NCBI GenBank assembly: GCA_937886715.1
Contig: CAKZZD010000018.1
Coordinates: forward strand, 1 to 39,526
Direction of reading: 5' to 3'
Origin: an uncultured Bacteroidales bacterium
Lineage (GTDB): Bacteria; Bacteroidota; Bacteroidia; Bacteroidales; P3
DNA length: 39,526 nt
Numbering within the stretch: the stretch's first letter is position 1; the number at the start of each line of letters is the position of its first letter. The notes below the pieces were generated by a model. It ran no database searches, was not told where the DNA came from, and saw only the letters and a list, made by a program, of their open reading frames with translations. Of this stretch, positions 24,873 to 34,694 are shown piece after piece. Position numbers and translations under genes: made by a program.

Positions 24873-26218
24873 ATGTCTATGAAAAAGATAGTGATGGCGA
24901 TTGCGCTGCTGGCCGTTGGCGGCAGTGTCTGTGCGCAGAACGAGGTGCTCCTTGACGGAGTGGCCGCAGTGGTGGGAAAGAATATTGTGAAGTATTCCGA
25001 CATAGAGCGCTCGTATGCGCAGATGCGGCTGCATGGCACCACCGGCGATGCCCAGACGACGCGATGCGCCATACTGGAGAATATGATTCTCACGCAAATG
25101 CTTGTGCACAAGGCCGAGGTGGACAGCCTGGAGCTGACCGACGAGGAGCTGGACTACTATGTCAATATGTACCTTGAAAACGACCTGGCCCAGTATGGCA
25201 CCAAGGAAGCGCTGAGAGAAGCCACGGGCTTTGCCTACGATGAGTTGAAGGAAGAGTATGGACGTATGCTGCGCACGACGATTTTGAGCAGCCGAATGCA
25301 GTATCAGCTTACCGACGATGTGAAGGTGACGCCCGGCCAGGTGCAGGATTTCTTTGCCAAGCTTGACAAGGACAGTCTGCCCACCATCCCGGAGCGCTAC
25401 GAGTTTTCGGAAATTGTCATCCAACCCCAAATCAGCGAGGCTGAGCGCGACCGCGTGCGCGGCGAGCTGGCCCAGCTGCGCGAGAGGGTGCTGCAGGGCG
25501 AGAAGTTTGCCATGCTGGCCACGCTTTACTCCCAAGACCCCGGATCGGCCCGCAAGGGTGGGGAACTGGGTTTCTTCGGCCGTGGCAAGATGGTGGCTGA
25601 GTTTGAGGCCGCTGCTTTTGCTCTGAAGCCCGGCGAGGTGTCGCCGATTATCGAAACCGAGTTCGGTTTCCATATCATCCAGATGATCGAGCGTCGCGGC
25701 AACACCGTCAACGCCCGCCACATTCTGATGATCCCGAAAGTGTCGACCGACGACCTGCTGCATGCCCGCATGACGCTGGACAGTCTGGCCGCCGAGATAC
25801 GTGCTGGCCACATCACCTTTGAGGATGCCGCACGCCGCTACAGCACCGCTGCGAATGCCAAGCAGGGCGGCACTGCCGTCAACCCTAGCGACGGCACCAC
25901 CAAGTTCGACCGTGCTGCTGTCGACGAGCGCTATTATGCTGTCGGCATTCCGGGTATGGACGAGGGGCAGGTGAGCGAGGCCACCATGATGAAAACCGAC
26001 GACAACAAGGATGCCTACAGGATAGTGCGCCTTAACAAGAAGCATCCCTCGCATGTGGCCAATCTGGACGACGACTATGATGCCATCTATGATGCCGCAT
26101 TGGCCGATGCCAAGCAGAAGAAACTCCGCGAGTGGGCCATCCGCCAGGCTAAGAATACCTATATACATCTTTCAGACGATTACAAAGACTGTGTCTTTGA
26201 CAATTTGCAGATTGCCAA

Positions 26219-26222
<4 letters not shown>
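24873..26222 (+). CDS. surA: SurA-like periplasmic chaperone / peptidyl-prolyl isomerase
   Basis: The frame extends up to 24834 inside the previous gene, but ATG 24873 (or 24879) gives a clean signal peptide 'MKKIVMAIALLAVGG' cleaved after 'VCAQ'. The mature protein starts 'NEVLLDGVAAVVGKNIVKYSDIE', the typical SurA N-terminal chaperone opening. Two parvulin domains follow: ~175-275 ('FSEIVIQPQIS' ... 'TEFGFHIIQMIE') and ~285-400 ('NARHILMIPKVS'). At ~450 residues its size matches SurA, which escorts outer-membrane proteins to the BAM complex. The gene overlaps the moxR start as ATGA (26219-26222). High confidence for the family. Confidence 0.9.
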
Positions 26223-27172
<950 letters not shown>

Positions 27173-27212
27173 GTTGGATTTTTATATTAACAATTGATTT
27201 CCAATATATCGT

Positions 27213-28424
27213 ATGAAGTCCGCTTCGGCAGCCATGTCATTCATTGTGCTCGTCCTTATGGCGATGCCGGTGTGCAGTCTTATGGCGCAGCATTCTCCGC
27301 GACAGACAATCACGTGGCAGGATACCGTGCGGGAGTATTTGGTTCATGCACCCCAAAACTATAGCGCTGACCGACCGCTTCCATTGCTTTTCTTCTTTCA
27401 TGGAATGGGCGGCGACATAAGCCGCTATGAGGTTTTTGAGGACTTCCAGGCTATCGCCGACCGCTATGGGTGGCTGGTCGTTTTACCTCAGGCCCTGCCT
27501 GCTGTTGTAGAGTTTATGGGCTATCCGGTCGACCTCGGTTCGATGTGGAATGCCGACCTGGCCGTCCCTCTGGGCGACACGGTATACCGTCCCAACGCAG
27601 AAGTCGACGATGCCGGTTTTGTTCTCGCATTGATTGATTCGTTGTCCGAAGTCTATCCCGTCGACCGCGACAGTCTTTTCGTTTCGGGAGTGTCGCTCGG
27701 CGGCTTTTTTACCCATCGTTTGGCCATCGACTACACCGACCATTTCACGGCTGCGGCTGCTGTCAGCGGCTATATGGCCACCCCTTTGGCCCGTCGTAGT
27801 CCTTCGCGTCATTTCAATATGATGCACATCCATGGTACACTTGACAATGTGGTGCGCTACGATGGCTATTCCGAGCCGCTGATCGGAATGACGCCATTGC
27901 TGTTGGGCATTGGGGTCGATTCCACGATTGCCTATTGGGTGCGGCAGAACGATTGCGACAGCGTTCCTGTGGTCGATACGCTGCCTGACAGGGTGGACGA
28001 TGGACTCCGTTTTGTCCGCTACACATATCTTGGACGTTCTGACAGCGCCCGGTTCCAATTCATCAAGGTATTGGGCGGTGAGCATGAATGGTATTCCGAC
28101 ACCTTGCAGCATGATGTTGACTATATTGCCGAAATCCACCGTTTCTTCGTAGGCGACAGCTCTTTTGCTCCCGATATCCCCACTAGCGGCATTGTCGAGA
28201 ATGGGGACAATATCGTCAGGGTGTATCCGAATCCAGCTTCGGACCGTGTCAATGTGGTGCTTGATCATCCTGTTCAGATGGCGCTACTTGATGTCAGAGG
28301 CCGTCAGATATCCCATTGGAATTTTCCCGCCGGCTGCTCGTCGGTTTCGCTTGCCGGATGTCAGGCTGGTGTATATTTTCTCCGCGACAGCCAAGGGCAT
28401 GTCGCCAAGTTGCTAGTCAAATAA
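27213..28424 (+). CDS. Secreted PHB-depolymerase/feruloyl-esterase-like hydrolase with T9SS sorting domain
   Basis: The 403-residue protein has a Sec signal peptide ('MKSASAAMSFIVLVLMAMPVC', cleavage near 'SLMAQ'). The catalytic domain (~30-310) is an alpha/beta hydrolase of the Esterase_PHB/LpqC type: oxyanion region 'FFHGMGGD', nucleophile S161 in 'SGVSLGGFF', acid D211 in 'HGTLDNVV' and H291 in 'GGEHEWY'. The C-terminal ~75 residues start 'VRVYPNPASDRVNVVL' and end 'GVYFLRDSQGHVAKLLVK', a type A T9SS sorting domain. The enzyme should therefore be secreted or anchored at the surface by the T9SS whose PorU/PorV are encoded in this window. Likely substrates are acetyl or feruloyl esters on plant polysaccharides or similar esters. 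Fold and export confident; substrate not. Confidence 0.85.
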   Translation: MKSASAAMSFIVLVLMAMPVCSLMAQHSPRQTITWQDTVREYLVHAPQNYSADRPLPLLFFFHGMGGDISRYEVFEDFQAIADRYGWLVVLPQALPAVVEFMGYPVDLGSMWNADLAVPLGDTVYRPNAEVDDAGFVLALIDSLSEVYPVDRDSLFVSGVSLGGFFTHRLAIDYTDHFTAAAAVSGYMATPLARRSPSRHFNMMHIHGTLDNVVRYDGYSEPLIGMTPLLLGIGVDSTIAYWVRQNDCDSVPVVDTLPDRVDDGLRFVRYTYLGRSDSARFQFIKVLGGEHEWYSDTLQHDVDYIAEIHRFFVGDSSFAPDIPTSGIVENGDNIVRVYPNPASDRVNVVLDHPVQMALLDVRGRQISHWNFPAGCSSVSLAGCQAGVYFLRDSQGHVAKLLVK

Positions 28425-28436
28425 ACAATCTGTCAT

Positions 28437-29708
28437 ATGGACCAATGTTTTAGTAAAAGGTTGATTCTTTTTTCAGTAATGGCGCTGTTCTGTGCCTGTC
28501 CGTTTTCTGCTGCTGCGCAGTCTGGCCTGTATGTCCCCTCGACAAAGCCGATCAAGAATATGCAAAAGGCACTGACCAATCCGCCGGTGTTCCATCTTTT
28601 GCTTCATTATGACGACGACTCGATTGAATATTCGGTGGCGGATCTCGACTTGCTCGATTCGGCCTACAATATCGCTTTCGATTTGAAGAATCCGATGTAC
28701 TATACCATGACCATCGAAGGTTATGGCTCATCAGACACGGTTCTCACTGAGCAGCGTGTGGATGCAGTCTATCGCTATTTCGCCCAGCGCACCCATGCGA
28801 TATTTCCCATCCGTCATGCACTCAATCCGATACATTGTTCGTGTAACGGCGATACCGTCGAGGTGCTTCGTTTCGAAGTACCCACCAATCTGGCAGTCTA
28901 CGATTGTGCCGATTTACAGCCCTCGCGCCTTCAACTCAATGGGTCGGTGCCATTGGCAGGTTCGGTGCTTGTCACCTTCAGAAACGATCCTGATGCCTGT
29001 GTGGGAACTGCGCGTGGCTGTTTCGTCCCCTCTGAGGACAGTCTGGTGTATGGCTATTATGCTTCGTTGCTGATTGCCAAGGGGGCTGTCTATTCTGTTG
29101 CAAACACCAAGGATACCTGCCCCTCGGGATTTGATGTAAAGATTGAGGATCACCTCGACTATAAGCAGACGGTAGAACAGTACCACCTCATCCCTCATCG
29201 CCGTCAGATTCTTGCCCAGGCTGGCTATATTGTGGTGAAGAGCGACTGGAAAGCCGACACCGCAGAGTGCACTCAGCCACAGAAGGACTCCATCTTTATT
29301 CGTATTCCGGCCACACCGGAGCAACTTGAGGCAAAGCTCAAGTTCTTTGCCAAGGTCAAGACCACTCGCGGTATGGAGTACAAACAGCTGCCTACCCGAA
29401 AAGCACCCGGCAAGGGTGAACTGATGCTCCAGGCACCCATCAATATCACTCAATTCGATACGATATATGTCGGCAAGCGCCTGCAAGACAAGGAAGTGTC
29501 GAAATACTTCTATCCTGTCGACGGCCCCACTGAGGCAGCCTCGTTCCGTGTGGGCGACAAGTACTATGTGGCCTATCGTATGGGTAAGCACGGGCAGTAT
29601 GAGTTGAAAAAACCGCTCAAGGCGCTGTTCCGCATTGTGCCCGATCAGGAAGAGGATATCGCTCCCTCCGACGGCAAATCCGAAGATCCGGAAGAAATAA
29701 TTGAATAG
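28437..29708 (+). CDS. Exported protein of unknown function with OmpA-like trace
   Basis: The 423-residue protein has a signal peptide ending 'FSAAAQ'. I do not recognise the family with certainty. Around residues 85-120 the sequence 'MTIEGYGSSDTVLTEQRVDA' followed by 'VYRYFAQR' resembles the peptidoglycan-binding OmpA core (I.I.G..D......N..LS..RA..V..YL), but the binding Asp/Arg pattern is weak. The centre has several cysteines and long beta-type stretches, and the C-terminus is acidic ('EEDIAPSDGKSEDPEEIIE'). It lies 12 nt after the T9SS esterase and 19 nt before panB. A DUF4831-like or OmpA-derived periplasmic protein is possible. No function is claimed. Confidence 0.5.
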   Translation: MDQCFSKRLILFSVMALFCACPFSAAAQSGLYVPSTKPIKNMQKALTNPPVFHLLLHYDDDSIEYSVADLDLLDSAYNIAFDLKNPMYYTMTIEGYGSSDTVLTEQRVDAVYRYFAQRTHAIFPIRHALNPIHCSCNGDTVEVLRFEVPTNLAVYDCADLQPSRLQLNGSVPLAGSVLVTFRNDPDACVGTARGCFVPSEDSLVYGYYASLLIAKGAVYSVANTKDTCPSGFDVKIEDHLDYKQTVEQYHLIPHRRQILAQAGYIVVKSDWKADTAECTQPQKDSIFIRIPATPEQLEAKLKFFAKVKTTRGMEYKQLPTRKAPGKGELMLQAPINITQFDTIYVGKRLQDKEVSKYFYPVDGPTEAASFRVGDKYYVAYRMGKHGQYELKKPLKALFRIVPDQEEDIAPSDGKSEDPEEIIE

Positions 29709-29727
29709 TTTTTTAATATCATCAACT

Positions 29728-30546
29728 ATGGCATATCTGCAAACCGATGTCACTAAGGTCACCACGCGTGTCCTTCAGAATATGAAAATGAATGGCGAAA
29801 AAATCGCCATGCTCACCGCCTACGACTATTCTATGGCCTCTCTTCTCGAGAGCACCAAGATTGATGTTGTCCTTGTTGGCGACTCCGCAGCTAACGTCAT
29901 GGAGGGACACAAGACGACGCTCCCCATTACACTCGACGAGATGATCGTCTATGCCACATCTGTTGTCCGTGCCATCAGCCGCGCCCTTGTCGTTGTCGAC
30001 ATGCCCTTTGGCACCTATCAGGGCAATTCCAAGCAGGCGCTGGCTTCGGCCATCCGCATCATGAAAGAGACGGGTGCCGATGCCATCAAGCTTGAAGGCG
30101 GACAGGAAGTGCTCGAGTCGGTACAACGCATCCTGTCGGCGGGCATTCCCGTCATGGGCCATCTTGGCCTCACCCCCCAGAGCATCAACAAATTTGGCAC
30201 CTATGCCGTCCGTGCCACCGACCCTGAGGAGGCCGAGCGCGTGAAGCGTGACGCACTCATCCTGCAGGATGCTGGTTGCTTTGCCATCGTCCTCGAAAAG
30301 ATTCCCGCAGCCCTCACCGCTTCCATCACCTCGTCGCTCCGCATCCCCACCATCGGCATAGGCGCGGGTCCTTCTGCCGATGGTCAGGTGCTTGTGCTTC
30401 AGGATATGCTGGGCATCACGCGTCAATTCAAGCCCCGCTATCTCCGCACCTATGGCACATTTGGCGAGGATATCGCCAATGCCATCCGCCACTACATCCA
30501 GGATGTCAAGAGCGGCGACTTCCCCAACCAAAAAGAGCAATACTGA
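29728..30546 (+). CDS. panB: 3-methyl-2-oxobutanoate hydroxymethyltransferase
   Basis: PanB adds a hydroxymethyl group from 5,10-methylene-THF to alpha-ketoisovalerate, giving ketopantoate for pantothenate and CoA synthesis. The frame extends to 29701, inside the previous gene, but ATG 29728 ('MAYLQTDVTKVTT') is the conserved start (272 residues). The barrel signatures are present: 'VLVGDSAANVMEGH' (metal-binding Asp), 'VVVDMPFGTYQGN', 'AIKLEGG', 'GIPVMGHLGLTPQSIN', 'AIVLEKIPA' and 'IGIGAGPSADGQVLV'. The C-terminal 'GDFPNQKEQY' is typical of Bacteroidales PanB. It is the last gene before the shared terminator. High confidence. Confidence 0.95.
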   Translation: MAYLQTDVTKVTTRVLQNMKMNGEKIAMLTAYDYSMASLLESTKIDVVLVGDSAANVMEGHKTTLPITLDEMIVYATSVVRAISRALVVVDMPFGTYQGNSKQALASAIRIMKETGADAIKLEGGQEVLESVQRILSAGIPVMGHLGLTPQSINKFGTYAVRATDPEEAERVKRDALILQDAGCFAIVLEKIPAALTASITSSLRIPTIGIGAGPSADGQVLVLQDMLGITRQFKPRYLRTYGTFGEDIANAIRHYIQDVKSGDFPNQKEQY

Positions 30547-30571
30547 TTCAGCTGATCATTGTATACCCAAA

Positions 30572-30603
30572 AGAGGGCGGGCCGCGAATGCAGCCCGCCC
30601 TCT
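30572..30603. terminator. Shared bidirectional terminator between convergent operons
   Basis: A perfect 11-bp stem, AGAGGGCGGGC (30572-30582) and GCCCGCCCTCT (30593-30603), encloses a 10-nt loop. It lies 25 nt after panB on the plus strand and 22 nt after the HdeD-like gene on the minus strand. T/A runs are short (CCCAAAAG on the left, CGTTATT on the right), so it may be only a partial intrinsic terminator in each direction. Confidence 0.75.
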
Positions 30604-30625
30604 CGTTATTGTGCTTCCCGGCGAC

Positions 30626-31171
30626 TCACTCGCCGATCATCTTCTTCTCTTCGTGGAAGAACCTCTCCAAGCGGCCCAGTCCGGCCAGCATGGCGAAGCA
30701 ATCGACGGCAATGCCGATGCTTCCGATGCCCACGATCAGACTCAGCAATGTGGCACCCACCCAAGGGGTGAACACCGCCCACAGTCCGAACGCAATGATG
30801 ATCAGGCTGACCACGAGTATCATGCCCCAATGGCGCACGCCCGATTTCTGGCATCGGATGGCCTGTATCAGGAATTCTACGCCTTCGAACACAATCAGCA
30901 CGCCCAAGATGATGGCGATGATCTGTGGACGTATGATGACAACAACGCCCACGGCCGCCATCAGAATTGCCGATATGAGATACATCGTGTCGACGCCCTT
31001 GTCGCCCTTGCGGCCGAGGAAAAAGGTCACAACACCCACCGCTATCAGGCAGATGCCGATGATCCAAGCAATGCCCTCAAGCGTCCCTTTGGGCGAGCAT
31101 AGGCAAAAAATGCCCAACGCTGCAAAGAGCACTCCTCGAATGATGAGACTGATTTTGGTATGTTTCAACAT
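30626..31171 (-). CDS. HdeD/DUF308-family membrane protein
   Basis: The 181-residue protein has about six membrane spans arranged as three helix pairs: residues ~8-28, 33-52, 66-83, 89-108, 118-138 and 142-165. Each pair ends in a short basic loop, as in the HdeD (DUF308) repeat ('GVLFAALGIFCL', 'AILMAAVGVVVII', 'ILVVSLIIIAFGLW'). HdeD is linked to acid resistance in enterobacteria; in Bacteroidota its role is not settled. It ends 22 nt from the shared terminator and starts 12 nt after floA, so it closes the minus-strand run. Family moderate to high; function unproven. Confidence 0.75.
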   Translation of the reverse strand: MLKHTKISLIIRGVLFAALGIFCLCSPKGTLEGIAWIIGICLIAVGVVTFFLGRKGDKGVDTMYLISAILMAAVGVVVIIRPQIIAIILGVLIVFEGVEFLIQAIRCQKSGVRHWGMILVVSLIIIAFGLWAVFTPWVGATLLSLIVGIGSIGIAVDCFAMLAGLGRLERFFHEEKKMIGE

Positions 31172-31183
31172 GACGGGTGATCT

Positions 31184-32170
31184 TTATTTTTCAGTGCTCT
31201 TATTGTTGGCTTTGTTGGCCACGGCGGGACCGGCAATACTGCTGCGCATATCGGTGTCGGCCTGAATGTTCTTCATTCGGTAGTAGTCCATGATGCCGAG
31301 GTTGCCCGAACGGAAAGCTTCGGCCATCGCCAGCGGCACCTCTGCCTCGGCCATGATCACCTTGGCACGGGCTTCCTGAGCCTTGGCTTTCATCTCCTGC
31401 TCCTGTGCAACAGCCATGGCGCGACGCTCCTCGGCTTTGGCCTGGGCAATGTTCTTGTCGGCATTTGCCTGGTCCATCTGCAGCTGGGCACCGATGTTCT
31501 TGCCCACGTCAATGTCGGCGATGTCGATGGAAAGAATCTCAAATGCCGTACCGCTGTCCAGACCCTTGGTCAGCACCAGCTTAGAGATGCTGTCGGGGTT
31601 CTCCAGCACCTGCTTGTGGCTTGTGGCCGAACCGATCGAGGTCACGATGCCTTCGCCCACGCGGGCCAGGATTGTCTCCTCGCCGGCACCGCCCACCAGC
31701 TGCTTGATGTTGGTTCGGACGGTGACGCGGGCCTTGGCTATCAGCTGGATACCGTCTTTTGCCACGGCTGCCACCGGTGGGGTGTCGATCACCTTGGGGT
31801 TGACCGATGTCTGCACAGCCTTCAGCACGTCGCGGCCTGCCAGGTCGATGGCAGTGGCGGTCTTGAAGTCAAGGTTCATATTGGCCTTGTCGGCGCTGAT
31901 CAGGGCGTTGACCACCGAATTCACATGGCCCCCGGCCAGGTAGTGCGCCTCAAGGTCGTTCTGTTTCAGCTTCAAGCCGGCTTTCGAGGCCGATATCATA
32001 TTGTTGACAATCACAGTGGGCGGCACCTTGCGGAAGCGCATGAAAATCAGCTGCACCAGCGACGTGTACACACCCGAGATGAGGGCCTGGAACCAGATTC
32101 CAATAGGCACCAGATAGAGAAAAAGGATGAGGGCAATGACGCAGATTGCCACAATGATAATTGTTGACAT
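31184..32170 (-). CDS. floA: Flotillin-like protein FloA
   Basis: The 328-residue protein has an N-terminal membrane hairpin (~3-45). A PHB/SPFH-like domain follows ('FRKVPPTVIVNNMISASKAGL', 'VIDTPPVAAVAKDGIQLIAKARVTVRTN', 'GEETILARVGEGIVTSIG'). A long Ala/Glu-rich coiled coil (~225-295) has 'EERRAMAVAQEQEMKAKAQEA'-type repeats. The length and 'NLGIMDYYRMKNIQADT' tail match the FloA/UPF0365 family. FloA oligomers organise membrane domains and influence protein secretion and envelope stress. The upstream nfeD gene 20 nt away is its usual partner. High confidence. Confidence 0.95.
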   Translation of the reverse strand: MSTIIIVAICVIALILFLYLVPIGIWFQALISGVYTSLVQLIFMRFRKVPPTVIVNNMISASKAGLKLKQNDLEAHYLAGGHVNSVVNALISADKANMNLDFKTATAIDLAGRDVLKAVQTSVNPKVIDTPPVAAVAKDGIQLIAKARVTVRTNIKQLVGGAGEETILARVGEGIVTSIGSATSHKQVLENPDSISKLVLTKGLDSGTAFEILSIDIADIDVGKNIGAQLQMDQANADKNIAQAKAEERRAMAVAQEQEMKAKAQEARAKVIMAEAEVPLAMAEAFRSGNLGIMDYYRMKNIQADTDMRSSIAGPAVANKANNKSTEK

Positions 32171-32190
32171 GGTTTATTGTTTTTTTACGG

Positions 32191-32676
32191 TTAATTTTCA
32201 GCGGAAAAACGGTCGTCGTCGATCTCGACCACATCAATGCGATAGCCCTCAATGGCCACCACCTCGATTTTCTTGTCAGGGTCAATGAATTTGTTCACGG
32301 CGTGCACCTCCATCACCTGGCCGTCGATCAAGGCCTTTCCGGTGGGGGCCAGACGCGAGATGGTACTGCCCTTGGCACCCACATGCGCCGTGGCGTCCAG
32401 CTGGTTCACCTTGCTGTCCGACTCCTCTTCAAGGCTGAATTTGTTCCAGGTCTTGCGTTTCATGAATATGGCGAGCAGCAGCACGCACAGGGCTATCGCG
32501 CAGAGCAGCACGATGGTGCCGGTGCGGGAGCCGAACATGGCATACGTCTCCCATACGCCGAAGCCTATCAGCAACGCTCCAAACAATCCTGCCACGCCGC
32601 CCGGCAACGCCACGATCTCAAGGGTCAGCAGTATCACGCCGAGCAGCAGTACGATTATCAATAGGGTGGTATTCAT
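32191..32676 (-). CDS. NfeD-family membrane protein
   Basis: The 161-residue protein has three hydrophobic spans near residues 4-22, 27-45 and 55-72. A soluble C-terminal OB-fold domain (~90-155) includes 'GSTISRLAPTGKALIDGQVMEVHA' in two parts and 'KKIEVVAIEGYRIDVVEI'. Short NfeD proteins accompany flotillin/SPFH proteins in many bacteria, and here floA follows 20 nt downstream, the classic pair. NfeD proteins are thought to shape flotillin assemblies. It starts 19 nt after clpS. High confidence for the family. Confidence 0.9.
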   Translation of the reverse strand: MNTTLLIIVLLLGVILLTLEIVALPGGVAGLFGALLIGFGVWETYAMFGSRTGTIVLLCAIALCVLLLAIFMKRKTWNKFSLEEESDSKVNQLDATAHVGAKGSTISRLAPTGKALIDGQVMEVHAVNKFIDPDKKIEVVAIEGYRIDVVEIDDDRFSAEN

Positions 32677-32695
32677 ATCTGTAAGTGTTTTTGTT

Positions 32696-32983
32696 TTAGT
32701 TTTCTACAATCTCAGTGGTGAGTTCCTTGTCCAGCAGCGCCGTGTGCATCGGCAACAGGTCGGTATACGACCCGTGTTTCACCGTGCACGACCCGTGGCA
32801 GTGCACCAGTATGGCGCATTGCTCGGCCTGTTCGTTGGTGTGTCGGCAGATGTCCACCAGGGCCTTGATCACATAGTCGAATGTGTGCACATCGTCGTTG
32901 TAGAGCACCAGCCGGCAACCGTTGTCTTCCAACACGGCTGCTTCTTCGTCGGCTTGGGGACTGGTATAGGGCTTAATGTTCAT
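32696..32983 (-). CDS. clpS: ClpS adaptor of ClpAP/ClpCP protease
   Basis: The 95-residue protein shows the ClpS core 'RLVLYNDDVHTFDYVIKAL' with the N-degron-binding residues N and D-D near 28-31. The helix 'EQAEQCAILVHCHGSCTVKHGSY' carries the conserved VH..G sequence. ClpS delivers proteins with destabilising N-terminal residues to the Clp ATPase. The N-terminal tail is acidic and flexible as in the family. Its start overlaps the ispF stop by 4 nt (32980-32983), so translation is coupled. High confidence. Confidence 0.95.
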   Translation of the reverse strand: MNIKPYTSPQADEEAAVLEDNGCRLVLYNDDVHTFDYVIKALVDICRHTNEQAEQCAILVHCHGSCTVKHGSYTDLLPMHTALLDKELTTEIVEN

Positions 32984-33456
32984 ATCGTATGGATTAGTGC
33001 TACGGCCTGTGCGCTGATGCCTTCTTCGCGGCCTTCAAAGCCGAGATGCTCTGTCGTGGTGGCTTTCACCGACACCTGCTCTTTTTCAATGCCGAGGGTG
33101 GCGGCTATCGTGCTGCGCATAGCCTCGATGTAGGGTGCCAGCTTCGGGCGCTGTGCCGCCACTGTCGAATCGATGTTGCCAACAGCATAGCCCTGGTTGT
33201 GCAGCAATCGCCCCACTTCGGCCAGCAGCTTGGTGCTGGCGATGCCTTTATAGCGCATGTCGCTGTCGGGGAAATGCTTCCCTATGTCGCCCAAGGCGGC
33301 GGCACCGAGCAGCGCGTCGCATATCGCATGTAGCAGCACGTCGGCATCGCTGTGCCCGACCAGCCCGTGGCTATGCTCGATTTTCACCCCGCCAATCCAC
33401 AGCGGCAATCCTTCCGCGAGCCTGTGTACATCGTAGCCTGTGCCTATGTGTATCAT
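32980..33456 (-). CDS. ispF: 2-C-methyl-D-erythritol 2,4-cyclodiphosphate synthase
   Basis: IspF cyclises CDP-methylerythritol 2-phosphate with loss of CMP in the non-mevalonate isoprenoid pathway. The 158-residue length is normal. Zinc ligands are visible as D9 and H11 in 'GYDVHRL' and H43 in 'SDADVLLH'. The signature 'GHSDADVLLHAICDALLGAA' lies at ~34-53, and 'GDIGKHFPDSD' follows. The C-terminal 'SVKATTTEHLGFEGREEGI' is also conserved. It lies 12 nt after porV and overlaps clpS, a neighbourhood shared with other Bacteroidales. High confidence. Confidence 0.95.
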   Translation of the reverse strand: MIHIGTGYDVHRLAEGLPLWIGGVKIEHSHGLVGHSDADVLLHAICDALLGAAALGDIGKHFPDSDMRYKGIASTKLLAEVGRLLHNQGYAVGNIDSTVAAQRPKLAPYIEAMRSTIAATLGIEKEQVSVKATTTEHLGFEGREEGISAQAVALIHTI

Positions 33457-33468
33457 TGCTGGGGGTGC

Positions 33469-34626
33469 TTATCGTGTCGGTTTCAGGTCGATGCCGATCG
33501 TCATGCGGATAGTGTTGGCCAGCGGACTGGTGGTGATCTTGGTGGTCGGGATCAGGTAGGAAAAGTCGAACGAGAAGATGCTGTATCTCACACCAACGCC
33601 TACCGTGGCATAGCGGCGACCTCCCTTGTTCTCATGCTCGTAGAAGTATCCCAAGCGGGCTGCGAAGGTGTTGGCGTACCAATATTCGGCGCCGGCCGAA
33701 ATCTGAAGCTCCTGCATCTCTTCGGCAAAGCCGCCGGGAGCGTCGAAAAACGACTGGAAGGCTCCCTGGATCACGCCGATGTTGTTGTATTCCGTCAGGT
33801 TACTGGCATAGGGGGTGGGGTGGTCCACGCCGTCTTTGGTATAGGGGCGTGTCGGCACCAGCATCTTGTTCAGGTCCACCAGCACCGACACCTTGTTGTA
33901 GTCGTCGATGGTGTTCGTGTAGCGGCCTCCGATGCGGAGGTTGGCCGGCAGAAACTCTTTGTCGTTGTCGTCGTCGGAATACGACAGCTTGGCGCCGAGG
34001 TTCGAGATGAATCCGCCCAGGGCCAGTTCGCTGTTGCTGGCCACCTCAGTGGTGTAGTACAAGCCGATGTCGGCCGCCACCGAGTTGGCGGCCTTCGTCG
34101 TGGTGTGGTCCTCGCCCACATCCGTGCCGTTGGTCAGGTCGCTGCGGATATAGCGCACCGTGGCGCCGAGGCTCAGCTGGTCGGTCAGTTTCAAAGCATA
34201 CGATCCGTCGATGGCAAACTCGTTGGGGTGCATCATCCACAGCTCGTCGCCCTCTTCGCTCGTGTGCGGGATCTCGCCCAGCGAGAAATAGGTCAGGCTG
34301 GCGGCTGCCACGCTGTTGTCGTTGATGCGATAGTATCCGTTCAGATACAGCAGGTTCATGTCGCCCACATTCAGGTTGCGCAGCCAGGGGGTGTAGGTGG
34401 TGCTCAGGCCCATCGAGCCGTCGATGAAGGCCAGCTTGGCATTGTTCCAATGGGTGGAGTAGGCATCAGGTGTCGAGGCGGCACCCACATCGCCCATGCC
34501 AGCCGCCGTGGCGTCGCTGGCTATCAGCAGGATCGGCATGCCGGTCGAGATATAGTTTTTGTCGTTCTGGGCCGTTGCCACGCTCCACACGAGGAGCAAC
34601 GATGTGAGAATTGTGAGTTTTTTCAT
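33469..34626 (-). CDS. porV: T9SS outer-membrane protein PorV (LptO)
   Basis: The 385-residue FadL-like beta-barrel has a signal peptide ('MKKLTILTSLLLVWSVATAQ'). It opens with the family-typical 'GMPILLIASDATAAGMGDVGAA' and 'HWNNAKLAFIDG', and ends 'TIRMTIGIDLKPTR'. PorV takes cargo proteins from the T9SS translocon and presents them to the PorU sortase. It directly follows porU (68 nt). The spacer contains a small GCGC/GCGC hairpin near 34664. High confidence. Confidence 0.95.
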   Translation of the reverse strand: MKKLTILTSLLLVWSVATAQNDKNYISTGMPILLIASDATAAGMGDVGAASTPDAYSTHWNNAKLAFIDGSMGLSTTYTPWLRNLNVGDMNLLYLNGYYRINDNSVAAASLTYFSLGEIPHTSEEGDELWMMHPNEFAIDGSYALKLTDQLSLGATVRYIRSDLTNGTDVGEDHTTTKAANSVAADIGLYYTTEVASNSELALGGFISNLGAKLSYSDDDNDKEFLPANLRIGGRYTNTIDDYNKVSVLVDLNKMLVPTRPYTKDGVDHPTPYASNLTEYNNIGVIQGAFQSFFDAPGGFAEEMQELQISAGAEYWYANTFAARLGYFYEHENKGGRRYATVGVGVRYSIFSFDFSYLIPTTKITTSPLANTIRMTIGIDLKPTR

Positions 34627-34694
34627 TCTGTATTCTTACTGTTTTTTTCGTCTTTCCATTAACGCGCCTTGTGCGCTTTTATTGTGTGCCTCTG

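Noticed and set aside
30276..31265. 329-codon plus-strand frame after panB
   Set aside because: It starts inside panB and runs through the shared terminator and opposite the HdeD-like gene. Its composition is shadow-like.
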